A program made the position numbers and the translations under genes. Positions 49,501 through 60,384 of a DNA stretch of 64,000 bases are shown here, piece after piece. The stretch spans positions 5,022,001 through 5,086,000 of the forward strand of contig NC_061462.1 of NCBI RefSeq assembly GCF_022581195.2. The letters are read 5' to 3'. Below the pieces are notes generated by a model that did not search any database, had not been told where the DNA came from, and saw only the letters and a program-made list of their open reading frames with translations. The DNA comes from Helicoverpa zea. Taxonomy: Eukaryota; Arthropoda; Insecta; Lepidoptera; Noctuidae. Position 1 is the stretch's first letter; each line of letters starts with the position of its first letter.

Positions 49501-52500
49501 CTCAAATGTCGAATAGTATTATTGTAATCAACCGACTAACGTGACATTAAATGTCACGTTATACAGTTATATTATGTCGTGAAGAAAGTAGGTACCTGCT
49601 CGTGTAGTCAGAAACGGTTGGCTTTGTCGCTAAAGAATATATCGAAACTTTAAAGTAAATAGTGATAACCTATATAAGTATGATCCTTCACTTTGTTGAC
49701 TATAATTAAATTAACTTTTAGTGAAGATATACCTAGTACTTGTCCCGAAGAATTGTATATACCTATGTACTTACCAAATAAGCTTCTCTGAAAGAATTTA
49801 CTATGAACTAAATTTAGGTACTAACCTTAGATCCCACCAATGCTGATTCCAATCCTCCAAGCTGCTATTCCCAAATACATCCCACCTCCACTTATCCAAG
49901 ACATAAGCGTAAGCCATCAGCGGGAACTTCTCCAACGCGACCCAGAGAAGGTGGTTCAAGGTCACTTCGGGACCCGTTTCAACCTTCACCAAGTTCAAGG
50001 TCATCAAGTGTTCAGGCGAGGTCAACTGAACGGCGACGATGTCGGAGATTGCATCGTGGAACGCTTGAATACGTAAGTAATTAATTGTTTATCATATTTG
50101 TTTATCTTGTAAAACAATCACGTCTTTGATCCTTGAGAGGTCAAGTAAAGGTTGTGGGTACCAACATTCAAAAACAATTTGGCATTCTAATTGAAGGGCG
50201 GGTTGACACATTTTTTGTGATAATGTAAAACCTCTGTCAAAAATTAGATTGATTTTTTTGTCAATGCCAGCAAATTAATATTAGATGTAAGCAAGCCCTT
50301 CACAGTTCGAGCTACGCTTTCAAATTTTACTGTCTGTTTTATCGTGTATTAAAGCAAAACATGAACTTAAAGCATTGCAATTAATATAAAGCTTCGAAAC
50401 CGTAAAATATTCCGTTAATCCAGATTCCTGTTCAAAAAGCACGATGCTAACCGCAATGGCATTCTATTTATCAATTACTATCCCTGAACTTTGGATGGCT
50501 TAAATATGTGAAAATACAAATTATTTTCATAATGTTCAATTTGTTGCTCTCAGCATTACCTAAACTTATAAGAAGGTTCAAGTCAACTAAGTTTTAAGCA
50601 CATAGTAAAGGTAAGTGAGTAGATATTGCCGCCGAGTAATTTTGATAACGAAACTATTGTGGCTGCATCCGAATTGATAAACTTGTATGTGTCATATGAG
50701 ATTTGTCATCGACTTCGTATTGTTGAACTTAACGTCCTTAAAGTAAGTACTTCAACAATAACAACATGAAGTATCTGATAAGGTATCAATTTCGGAAGCT
50801 TAGTTATTTATAACAGTCATACTTTTCCCTTTAACTAGTTTCTACGAGTGGTTTCATCTGCATACCTCGGGAACTATATCACGCATCCAGATGAAAAATA
50901 CCCTTGATCAATAAACTGGCTATGTAAGCCTGAAAGTATTTTTTATTCATTTATGTTATTTTATTTGCGTTATTTATTTATTTTTGTCATAAGCAATTAG
51001 GCTTTATTCCACTCTACTTCACTCAACATAATTGTTAAATAGATTAATTGTGTCTGATTCTGTTGACCTGTTTACATTAGCTTTTTACTGTAGGTAACAA
51101 AAACGATCATCAATTACCTGGATTTGGCCCGTCTCTGTACAATGGAGGAAGATTCCTGTAATGCTTGAAATACTGAACGTGTCCTAAAAGTCTTGCAGCT
51201 CGGGATAGGCCAACGACAACATCCGTCACCTTGTCTCCGCACCATTTTATTCTAGAGAACAATAAAATAATTTCTTTATAAACATGTGTATAAACAAACA
51301 GTATAGTATGGTATTCCTGTGATATCATATTAACTGGGAGATTGACTGCATTCCTCACCAGTACTTCATTTAAAATCCACAATAATAATTATTTATTTCT
51401 CTCATATTTTCTTCACATATCAAATACATAGAATAGAAAAGAATATAATTATTTGTTTGAAATATGGTTAACGATGTTGTGTGGAAATCGTTGACGATGT
51501 TTGTGAACCCAGGCGTAATATTCGTCCTTTTGCGAAGTATAGTTAGTTACAAAGCAAAGTGTTGCATTCAAATGTTTTTGTAAAATTCAATGACAAGGCG
51601 TATGTGCCACAAAGTATAGGTAAATCTACTGCATAGGTATAAGATTTATAAAATCAAAATATACATTTCTATGAAGGAGTCACATATTTGACTGCAGATT
51701 CAATCAAAAACCGCAAAAAGAACTAAGCTGAAAAAATCCCTTCACTATACAACGAAGCACGTGATGAAGCAGTACTAGTAAAAAAGTTTTCGCGCAAAAA
51801 GTTTTAAATTAAATAGACATTTCATACTGCCAAGCATAGTCACGTGTTGCCAAACAGATATAAATTAATCGTATCTGTATAGAACTCACTGTCCAATCGA
51901 AGGTCGAGTTAAATGTAAAGGTTAACTTTTACCCTTCTATGTCGGATATGAACAAAAATCATGACTTGCAAATATTGTTTCTATGTACATCATACTTATG
52001 ACATAATACGGAAGAACAAATATAGTTGGGTCTAGACAAGAACTGGATGAAACTGAACTAATCGTACATACTAACTTTAAATAATCCTTTACTCATAAGT
52101 AAAGGTTCATCAATCATTCGAGTATTCCACGTAGAACTCAGTAGATAACCCCAAATCAAAAGGCTTACACAATAAAAGTATTTAGGTCAACTTACTTGTA
52201 ATTAACACCATCACACATATCATGGCTAGATGGCAAGCAATTGGCCGTCGCCATTGTTTCTTTTATATCTTGGTAGGAATCCTTAGCACTCTCAAACCCA
52301 AGAGATTGATGGAACTCATCAACTGCGTCAAACAGATCTTTGGAATGTAAGGTCTCATTGGCAGGCAGCTTGGGTCTCATGTGATCAGCATATGCCACTA
52401 CTTTTGGGTAGATGGCCTGCCATTCTTGAGCCCATAGGTTACCTGAAATGGTTCGTTAGATATGTCGTTTAAAAATCAATAATAAACAACCAATAAAACG

Positions 52501-55500
52501 CTACTGATATAAAACACAGAGTAAACAGAACAAGAAGCGTATTGCTCTAAACAAAACTCTAAAGGACAATGCCAGGGTCTGGGCTCAAAGTTTGCCCAGC
52601 AGTGGGAGTAGTTCCAGCTGGTTCCATAGTGCACTCTGAACACGAAATCCAAATATTTTTGAAATCGGTCCCAGAGGTCCCGAAAAAAACCGGTTCAAAT
52701 GTTCTCCATAGATAATCACTTAACAAAGCCTGAGCCATTTGCCCAGTACTGAAAGTGGTCGAAATAGGTTCTTTACTGCACTGTTAACACGAAATCCAAA
52801 TATTTTGGAAATCGGTCTCAGAGGTCCCGAGAAAAACCGGTTCTAATGTTAAACTTGAACAGTCACTTTATGAAGCCAAAGCCATTTCCCAGAAGTGGAA
52901 ATGGTTAGAATAGGTTCTTTACTTCACTGTTAACACGAAGTCCAAATATTTTGGAAATCGGTCCCAGAGGTCCCGAGAAAAACCGGTTCTAATGTTAAAC
53001 TTGAACAGTCACTTTATAAAGCCCAAGCCATTTGCCCAGTAGTGGAAATTGTTAAAATAGATTCCTTACTTCAATCTTAACACGGAATCCAAATATTTTT
53101 GAAATCGGTCCCAGAGGTCCCGAGAAAAACCGGTTCAAATGTTCTCCATAGATAGTCACTTAACAAAGCCTGAGCCATTTGCCCAGTAGTGAAAGTGGTC
53201 GAAATAGGTTCTTTACTGCACTGCTAACACGAAATCTAAATATTTTGGAAATCGGTCCCAGAGCTCTCGAGAAAAACCGGTTCTAATGTTAAACTTGAAC
53301 AGTCACTTTATAAAGCCCAAGCCATTTGCCCAGTAGAGGGAATGGTTAGAATAGGTTCTTTACTTCACTGTTAATACGAAATCCAAATATTTTAGAAATC
53401 GGTCCCAGAGGTCCCGAGAAAAACCGGTTCTAATGTTAGCCAGCCATTGTTAGCAAGCCATTTTAAGCAGCCACAAACCTAACAACCTCTTTTCTTGAAA
53501 TAACATTCAGATAGTTAGTGGTTTCACTGTTAACAGGATAAAAAAACAGAAATAGACGTTTAAAGGTAATTGTTGTTTCTCTTCCTTTTCAGTCTCTATC
53601 TACCACAATCAGTCCTAAGTTCGTGTAGAGTCATGCAATTAATATCCATAATGGCAATGAAAAAATGTTATCAAGACGAATAAAATAAGCTCGAACACGA
53701 GGTAGTAAATAGATACCGTTGAGGAGTTCCCTCGTCTCACTGTCGTCTTAATCGTCAGGTCAGCCATGCGATTCTGTAACAAACACATCATCGATGCTAA
53801 CAACGACGAGTTCACAGATGTCGCATCGTAGACATCGCTTTTAAAAACAACGTTGATAAAAACCGTATTCGCTAAGCAAAAAAACTCGTCGACGATCTGA
53901 CGAACAACGATGACGGCTAAGATGTTTACAGTGTTGCCAAAATTCCATTTAAAGTATAATCGAGAAAATCTCGACTAACGTTTTTTGGGGTTATTTCGAC
54001 ATTTTAAGTCAATGTAAATGCATAATATGTATGTTTAAAACACATTCTTTTCGTTATGCAACGAATATTTAATTAATTATATCATTTTCGATATAGAAAA
54101 TAATGACTCAAATCTTTGACATTTGTTATAAGGTTATGTAGTATAATATATAGTCTGTGTCATTTCAAAACTTCAAAACCAAAACAAACATTTTGCTCAT
54201 AACTAGATTATAAGTTTATTTATTTAAATACGAGAATCGAGATTTCAAAGCTCCAAATGGCTTTAAGCGGTCAAGTGGACTTTAAAAAAAGTTGTACCCA
54301 TAGCCAACGGCATTCTACTTGTCCTGTGTTTTAGTTTGGTGCCAAAACTATCGAAAGTAAGTACACAATACGTAACATTTATATTTTAATATACAATACA
54401 GTCTTTGTGAACTACGTCTATTAACTAAAATATTTATCTTTTAGTATCTCGCAACGCACTGCCTTCGTTGAGTCAGCTGGAAGAGCTAGTAAGCTTTTTG
54501 GAAAGTAAACCATGTTTGATTATGATGGGCCATGCTCGTACTGCGAATGCGAGCATGCATGCATGATCCGAAAACAACAGCCCTAAACAGTGAAGTAGTG
54601 GGTGTATGAAAATTTTGGAGCAGTGGTGTAAGGTTAGTAAACAATAATCATTTATGAACCTATATAGTGTGTGTTTACCGTTGCATTGAATCATGGTAAG
54701 TATAGTAGGTACTCTTATACATTGTGTTTTGTATGTATTAGGTACTAAATTAGTATTGACAGCAGGCAAATACAATGACTTTACTCTATCCTTCAAATTC
54801 AATCATAAAGGCATTTGAAATTGCAACTGAAAGTTAAACCACACCAAGCAAATTGTTGTTCTATTTATTTTATATATTAGGTACACCATATAATTTTTGC
54901 TTGTGTTACAGTACTGGAAGGACAAAAAGGAGCAGTTCAGAGGAAGTCCAGTTCTATTGCAGCTGCGAGCCAACATGAAGAATTTGCCAGAACTTGGTGT
55001 AATCAAGTTAAAAATACATTCTATTATGCAAGGAGAATGTTTTGGAATCTGAATTTAGAAATAAACGCATGTTCATTATAAAATACAAAATAATAAATAG
55101 ACATGATGAATTAAAATATTGTTTTATTAATTCATGATTACAGAAAAGTTCAGTATTTTTATAAAAATTACTTTGATACCTGCACACTATTGTGTAATGT
55201 TAAAAATGTTTATATTACTATTTAACATACACAGGTAAAATACATATGTATTGTTAGAAGGTGTCTACATAGTATTGTTTATTAAATAACTTCTAGCATG
55301 ACATCCACTGTCCAAGTCACTGCTAGAGTCCGGCTTGCTTATCAACCGGGTCACAGTTGCTTCTTACCTACCTCGTACTTATCAATAATATCTGGATGGT
55401 TGATGGCATCTAATGTATATTGTTGAGTCCTTGAGGCAGATGCTTGTGAGACATTGTTCTTGCAATGTCACATAGCATTATTTGGTACTTAAATCCCACT

Positions 55501-58500
55501 AACAAAAAATTTGACAGTACCTGCAAAAGGTGGATGGACAGTAAGTTTTAGGCACCTATCCACTGTACTGTATGATGATTTATATTATATTGATTAAGTG
55601 TAATATATTGGTGCGGTTGCTAATTCCTCCTCGACGATTCGCCTTTCTTAGGAAAGGGGAAATCTCAGGAAATCTTTCAACTGTCGAATCTGTTCTTCAG
55701 TCAATCTTATTATAGTTTCTATCAGTAGTTAGTGTTAGTAAATCTATACTAATATTATAAAGCTGAAGAGTTTGTTTGTTTGTTTGTTTGAACGCGCTAA
55801 TCTCCGAAACTACTGGTCCGATTTGAAAAATCCTTTCAGTGTTAGATAGCCCATTTATCGAGGAAGGCTATAGGCTACTTTTTATCCCGGTACGGGAAGT
55901 AGTTCCCACGGGATGCGGGTGAAACCGCCGGCAGAAGCTAGTCCATAATACGTATCACGGAGGCCTGACTTCTTATTTATTTAATTATCATGATGTTTAG
56001 TTTCTTCCAACGAAAAATCATACAGGAAAGACGAACTGCCATCTAAAACATTAAAAATAGGCGCAAATGTTTCAGGGATTAAAGTACGATAAACAAATCA
56101 TCATAAAAACATATTTTCACATTGCAATTTATTAAATAACTTGTTTTACTTACATTTTAATCGCCTTCATCCAAGAAAACATCCACAATTTACAAGCTTT
56201 TCGGTTTGACAGATAAAATCGAAGGCGAAGGCGAGGTTGTCGTTGCAGGCGAGGATGTTTCGTGTTGCTGAATACCGATTTTCATACATTTGGCACCAAA
56301 TGTTAGTTCTATGTCACGCCGTCAACATCGTTGAGGCGCTACGATCGCGCAATTGTAACTAATGAATACCGCCGAGTTTTCATCTGATGTTACAACGATG
56401 ATTTCTTGGTTGTAAAGATGTTTTGCCTTAGTGAATCACACCCCAGGTCTTAACCTCCACAGTTTTGTGGTGTCGGAGACATACCCGAATGACAAGTTTT
56501 TGTTCGATATGTGCTTACAATTTCCGAGAGTTCCCTATTGTTTTAAGGTTTCTATCACCAGACCCTGGACCGAATAACAAAGGAACCATTTGGAAACTAA
56601 ATCCTTTCAAACAATAAAATGATTGTTTAAATCGGTTGGTAAACGACGGAGTTATGCACGTACTTACGTAAAAAGAATGCAAACGAACTGAGAAACTCCT
56701 CCATTTTTTGAAGTCGGTAAAAAAAAATTCTCGTTCAATACCTCGTATTTGTCGATTAATATTATAATGCATTTCAATTAAGGTAACAAAAGTGGAATAG
56801 TTAAGAGTTCGTAAGCATATTTTTCGTAATATTGAATAAGAGTCAAACCAGTTTTTCTCAGGACTCCTGGGATAGATTTCGAAATATTTCGGTCTGGGAC
56901 CTATCATAAGCCTATGGAACATAATACACTATGCAGTTACTGTGGGCAACTCTTGAGCCCAACTTCCATACAAAGAATAGCATTGTCCTTTCAATGCGAT
57001 AATACACGAAGACATATGTATTGCTACAAAACATTCATCAGGCACCCTAAAACTTGTAAATATTACAAGATCACACTTACCTAAAATATGAGCAGGAATG
57101 AGTTTATCGTTGCTCTTCAAAAGATCTCTGTAAACCAATTTCAATTTTGCTCTAACATAACCATGTAGTAAATCGTAAAAAGGTTTAATCTCCGTCCAGA
57201 TTCGATCGACAGTTCCAACGAAATCATCATCTTCGAAAGCATATCGCCACATATCGCCTGCATCGGTAAAGTTCTCCGATTCTGCAACCCTGTTCATTCT
57301 TACTACATAGTCTTTGAATATCGGACGAATTTTCTTTCCAGTCGTATCGCGATAAACTTTCCAATAATAAGCCAACTCTTTTGTGTCGTTGCTTGTTTTA
57401 AAGATCGATATTACGTCTGGAAAAATGTTTGGATTGTTAACAGTGAATTCGTTTGCGATTTCTGTTAAGTTTAAGACAGGAGATTGAACGGGTGAGATTT
57501 TTTTTGGACTTGATAACAATCAATAAGTAATAGATAACAATATGATATTCAAAACTTAAATAACTGATATCTGTATCGTAGGTAATCAGTGACAGAATGT
57601 TTCGTCTATTTAAGTGCACAGTACGAAAATTAGAATACGATTTGATTATGTTTATAAGGGGGGACAACCAACTATCAAAATGCCGTCAATTGGTCATTTT
57701 GATGATGTAGCGGCAGATTATGCTTTGGTTAACATCTTAGTTTCTCGTACATGGTGCAACCCACCCTAAGTATTTATTAATTATCATAAAAAGTAAATTA
57801 TACTGACTGACCACTCATGGTTCGTACCGAATCTTCCGCGCTGCAAGTCGAGTTATAGGCACAAACAGTGACGCGGCTCCATATCCTTTGCATCGTGTCT
57901 ATTTCTTCTCTTTGCTGGAATTAATCAACCATTTCACAAAAATATAGCATGATCAAAACAGGTCTAAGTTACCTTCGAAGATAGGTAGGAAGGTAACTCA
58001 AAAACACCACTTGATTTTAGATAAGAAGGCGAAAGTAGCTTTTTACGCCCACTGCGACGCAATTTACGGAAACAAAAATAAAGTATAACTGCATTTAGCG
58101 CCGTTCAATGCTTTCTGAAATTTAAGTAGGTACATTACAGTAAGATTTTCCTAGTAGGTATACCTTGCTTTGTGGCATCTGGACATTAGTGCCCCGTTCT
58201 TTTATGATTCTTATTTTCCTTTTCACCTTTGGGTCATTCATGACTTGCTCATCATTTAAATATTTCTTTTTCAATATGTTCCAATATTGTTTCTTTATTT
58301 CGTCCTCCTCTGCAGCAATGCGAACCTGAAAATCATCATCGATATGGATTGAGACCCAAAAAAGACTTTATAGAGCTACTGGTTTGAAAGTTGTTCTTAC
58401 CATTTTATTCTTCTTAGCTTCATTATTTATATCAGTAACGTATGACCAAAGAGCTTCTTGTGACGTCTTGCAAACATCTAAACTTAATTTATCTATTTCG

Positions 58501-58829
58501 TCCATAAATACATCGAGACTATTATTAACCTTATCTAACTCATCTAATTGGTATTTAAATGTTTCAACAATATCATTTGTCTTAACTATTAACGCATTGG
58601 GATCTAATACAGTTCTCATAGCATCATCTAAGAACTTCTTTTCCTTGCCTTCGTCAATATCGGTTTCTATTTCATGACCGCTTTCTTCTGACAGTTCCAC
58701 TGTTTTGTTACCCTTTGATACTTTATCATCTGCAGACATATCTGACGTAGGGTTTGGTGGAAACTGTACGGCTATCGACGTTGAAGCTATTATCAGAACA
58801 CATGTTAATCGCTGTAACAACAAACTCAT
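43539..58829 (-). CDS. ACE-family (peptidase M2) pseudoenzyme, membrane-anchored, 780 aa
   Basis: Ten coding exons, all GT-AG and in frame: 58829-58401, 58325-58164, 57914-57808, 57508-57081, 52442-52196, 51251-51118, 50063-49826, 47050-46952, 45724-45602 and 43914-43539. A signal peptide (MSLLLQRLTCVLIIASTSIA) is followed by an acidic stretch, then an ACE-like domain with GKKIR, NFTDAGDMWRYAFEDDDF, PAHILGNLWAQEW, GHVQYF and QLTSPEH. A C-terminal membrane helix (715-735) leads to a 45-residue cytosolic tail. The zinc motif HEXXH is RLLGH (478-482), and the third ligand region, normally HEAXGD, is HDAISD (505-510). First His, Glu and third-ligand Glu are therefore lost, so peptidase activity is very unlikely. 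Residues matching tACE Lys511, His513, Tyr520 and Tyr523 are kept (604, 606, 613 and 616). The exon 3 donor (CA then GTCAGT) is the weakest call. The start is the first ATG in frame and opens the signal peptide. Confidence 0.92.
44747..45297 (+). mobile_element. 5'-truncated R1-like LINE with 11-bp target duplication
   Basis: Flanked by CCTCGCCGTTT at 44736-44746 and 45298-45308. The plus strand encodes GERE then WDAVVSFCEAVILEKEEAER and QRVRISHPGRR, typical of the C-terminus of R1-clade ORF2 proteins; the preceding GGDLSRPALV is in another frame, so a frameshift is present. A 3' UTR containing CACTCCCTCACCGCTGCTAA and CCACAGCGGGAGGGG follows, then an A-rich tail. GC-rich compared with its surroundings. 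It sits in the last intron of the ACE-like gene, in antisense orientation. Confidence 0.85.
46100..46482. mobile_element. Second copy of the 40618-41009 MITE, right end lost
   Basis: Nearly identical to 40618-41009, with shared GAAATGCGTTAATGTACTGG, GAAAACTGACAGCTGTCA and CTCCTGTGGTTAAACC. The left end is GGGTGTGTCGTTCATAATCA. The right terminus stops at TTTAATGTGACTGT, so the inverted end is missing. Located in ACE-like gene intron 8. Confidence 0.85.
46746..46934. mobile_element. 189-bp Harbinger-type MITE beside a splice donor
   Basis: The left end GGATGCATCTACACGG and the right end CCGTGTAGATGCACCC are inverted with one mismatch. TAA flanks both ends (before 46746 and after 46934), matching the TWA target duplication of PIF/Harbinger elements. 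The element lies in intron 8 of the ACE-like gene and ends 17 bases from the exon 8 donor at 46951 (minus strand). Confidence 0.82.
48160..48385. mobile_element. 226-bp MITE with TA target duplication
   Basis: GTGCAGTCATTGAAGC at the left is exactly inverted at 48370-48385, and inner inverted similarity continues (AACCGATTTGCATGAAATTT and TTCATGCAAATCGGTTCAC). A central CCACCCCCCCTGGGGGTGG palindrome lies at about 48289-48307. TA on both sides suggests Tc1/mariner-type mobilisation. It is in ACE-like gene intron 7. Confidence 0.85.
48400..49065. repeat. Scraps of an RTE-like tail and a SINE
   Basis: 48396-48485 resembles the RTE tail at 22678-22770 (TCACTTGTGAGATGGTGACG, then AAAATGGGGGTAAGTGCAAG and AGGATGATTG). 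48975-49065 is the plus-strand tail of the 15993-type SINE (CTCCTTGTAAAACACTGGTC, CTCAGCTGCATCCGG, AGGCAGATGATG). The 64-codon frame in between is not recognised. Confidence 0.5.
49066..49825. other. ACE-like gene intron 7, nothing recognised
   Basis: AT-rich intron. No gene or well-formed repeat was recognised. A short hairpin (ACGTGACATTAAATGTCACGT) lies at 49539-49559. Confidence 0.4.
52570..53440. repeat. Six-copy tandem array of the 147-bp unit
   Basis: The landmark CAGAGGTCC (complement of copy A's GGACCTCTG) recurs with 146-147 bp spacing: the unit phase is at 52671, 52818, 52964, 53111, 53258 and 53405. Units contain CCGGTTC with GAGAAAAA, and CATTTGCCCAGTAGTGG, the same monomer as in copy A. 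Both GTTAACACGAAA and CTTAACACGGAA subtypes occur. Confidence 0.9.
54445..55052 (+). pseudogene. Decayed Myb/SANT-like DNA-binding protein remnant
   Basis: After a CTTTTAG acceptor, the exon at 54445 reads ALPSLSQLEELVSFLESKP, then GHARTANA, and hits a TGA at 54564-54566. The same frame resumes after further stops with KILEQWCK up to a donor at 54633 (GTTAGT). An exon from 54912 reads YWKDKKEQFRGSPVLLQLRA and NMKNLPELG and stops at 55050-55052. The order of an LxxLVxFxE helix, an ARTANA turn and a WCKYWKDKK helix recalls the zeste- or MADF-type Myb/SANT-like domain common in insect genes and Harbinger elements. In-frame stops make it a pseudogene. The family call is from memory of the pattern and is moderate. 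Confidence 0.5.
55743..55941 (+). mobile_element. Lepidoptera-typical short element, full-length copy
   Basis: Begins TCTATACTAATATTATAAAG, then a TTTG run, ACGCGCTAATCTCCGAAACT, ACTGGTCCGATTTGAAAAAT, AGGCTATAGGCTACTTTTTA and CCCACGGGATGCGGGTGAAA, ending GAAGCTAG. It starts with TC and ends in CTAG, as Helitron-like elements may, but no terminal hairpin was verified. It is nested three deep: in the 53764-56444 insertion, within copy B, within an ACE-like gene intron. Confidence 0.75.
57082..58163. other. ACE-like gene exons 3-4 with short introns
   Basis: Apart from exons 3 (57808-57914) and 4 (to 57508), intron 3 holds CATGGTGCAACCCACCCTAA at 57750-57769 and AAGGGGGGACAACCAAC near 57656, which look like the ends of a small inverted-repeat element about 115 bp long, only loosely matched. 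Confidence 0.3.
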
Positions 58830-58946
58830 TATAGTGTATCTACCAACTGATGCATTGTTTATCAATACAAACGTCTGTGTATCGAACAACACTTCTTTGA
58901 AGGCAGGATGTAGTACTGACACATTATCATCTACGCTACAGTTCAA

Positions 58947-60345
58947 TGGTAAGTTTTAAGGCCAATGTTACATGTAAGTGCCGTATCAGATGTCGTGTGA
59001 GCGATTCAACAATAGCCTAAGTGCAGTACCGTAGTTGAATAATGATTGTATCCTCTTTCTTGTCTATCGCGCCTGGTAGGCCAGTCGGTGTTCATGATAA
59101 CTAATTCTAAACTGATGTATTACATTTGTGACCATTTTTATTACTACTTCCTGTAAAATGTGGTCAGGAGCATCTGAACCGTTATCTTTTTAATCTGCTT
59201 GCAGTTTTAGTGGGTGGGATGTACTCAGATTTATCTAATAAGATGACCTCATGAGACTTGAGGGGCTTAACTAAAAAGACCATGCTTTATTGTTATCTTC
59301 ATTATCTACTGCCATAAGCACTACAGTAAAAGTTTTAATAAGAGTATGCCTTTAACACTTCGACTTATCTAGCAGTCTTTTAAAATAGTAGTGCACTATA
59401 AACGGAAGTTTTAATGGCAAACCAATTACCTGCCTTATCACGAAACACACTAACAAGTAGGGTCAGTCTAGTGAAACCACACTTATGTTATTGAATTAAC
59501 AAAGTAAGAATAACAATTGCACGAAAACGTGAAATACCCACTGTGAATATCATCGTGTTGGTAGAAAAATCCACAGCTGTGTCAACTTGTACTACACATA
59601 TCAACCGCAGCACTGCACCCACCACATTTTCAGTTCAAGACTTTGATGTAGAATATTGTAGCGATCGTGTTACGTGAACCAGCGCTAGGAGACGACAACG
59701 CGAGCACAGCACACTCTCTGTTTCACTTGTTGCTGGTTGTTTGTGAATACTGCGATGTTTGATCGTTTTGTGGTGGATTTTTCAAATTGGAACAATTGAA
59801 CGGCTGTTTTGTTTTGAAAACGTAGAACGGTAGGAGCGCGCCGCGCGACCCGCTTGCAAGCGCGGGCGCATTGTTATGCCACATAGAAATGCCTACCTCA
59901 ATTCAATAGCTCCACGGTGCGTTCTCGTGCGACCGGACGTCGGATCGTACAGTGCTAACACCTTATTATCGTGGTTTGTTTATCGAATGGTTAACGCCTT
60001 GATTAATTATTGTGACATATTGACTACATGAACTTATGTGATACAGGATACGCTGGGCAACATTGTCAGTATAGGTACCTACTTACAGCATTAACGCGTA
60101 TCGTAGCGTACCATTTTAGTACCACGCTTTTACTACCGTCTATTATGAAAATATTGATATGGAAAGTACGCTCTTACTGATATGCAAAGCTTTTTAGAAT
60201 CGTTTTATATCGTCATTCATTCTCAATTTAATAGTTTGTATTACAATGAAACAAGTATATAAGAATGCAGATATATCTTTATTGATAAACAAACAAAATT
60301 AGACAATCACAAAAAATATTTTAACCTGTTTTTCCGCAAGAAAAT
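58947..60345. promoter_or_regulatory. Upstream region of the ACE-like gene, GC-rich patch
   Basis: No gene is seen between the ACE-like start and the GST end. 59690-59710 (CGACAACGCGAGCACAGCAC) and 59830-59880 (GCGCGCCGCGCGACCCGCTT and CAAGCGCGGGCGC) are CpG-rich in an AT-rich background. They could be the promoter of the minus-strand ACE-like gene, with a 5' UTR of roughly 0.8-1 kb or an upstream non-coding exon. This is inference from composition. Confidence 0.3.
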
Positions 60346-60351
60346 TTTATT
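60346..60351 (-). terminator. Candidate poly(A) signal of the GST gene
   Basis: AATAAA on the minus strand (TTTATT on plus), 34 bases past the GST stop codon, in the sense direction. A short 3' UTR is usual for such genes. Confidence 0.6.
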
Positions 60352-60384
60352 AGTTAATTAAAGAAATTAAACTTAATTTAGTAA

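Larger units (their letters stand above)
53764..56444 (+). mobile_element. 2.68-kb insertion carrying decayed Myb/SANT-like exons
   Basis: Comparison with copy A shows that this block interrupts the element after CGTCAGGTCAG and before AGGTCTTAACC; only AG is duplicated. Its ends are weakly inverted (TGCGATTC near the left; TGTGATTC on the reverse of the right, followed in both by AAAC and CATC), so a DNA transposon is likely. It contains the decayed coding exons at 54445-55052 and the nested short element at 55743-55941. A SANT-domain partner protein is a hallmark of PIF/Harbinger elements, but the expected 3-bp TWA duplication is not seen and no transposase frame was found. Confidence 0.5.
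52561..56991. mobile_element. TIR element with 147-bp tandem array, copy B (interrupted)
   Basis: Reverse-orientation relative of copy A. It runs from AAAGGACAATGCC at 52561 to GCATTGTCCTTT at 56991 and fills most of intron 4 of the ACE-like gene. The unique centre of copy A is found at 53440-53763 and 56445-56860. Between these lies a 2.68-kb insertion (53764-56444). Without it the element would be about 1.75 kb, shorter than copy A because only six 147-bp units are present. As in copy A, the flanks (AACTCT and CAATGC) show no clear target duplication. Confidence 0.8.

Noticed and set aside
49840..50076. 78-codon plus-strand frame
   Set aside because: Lies exactly antisense to exon 7 of the ACE-like gene; a shadow of that exon.
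58830..58946. Longer N-terminus for the ACE-like protein starting at 58946
   Set aside because: The codon at 58946 is TTG, not ATG; the first in-frame ATG at 58829 also opens a good signal peptide.
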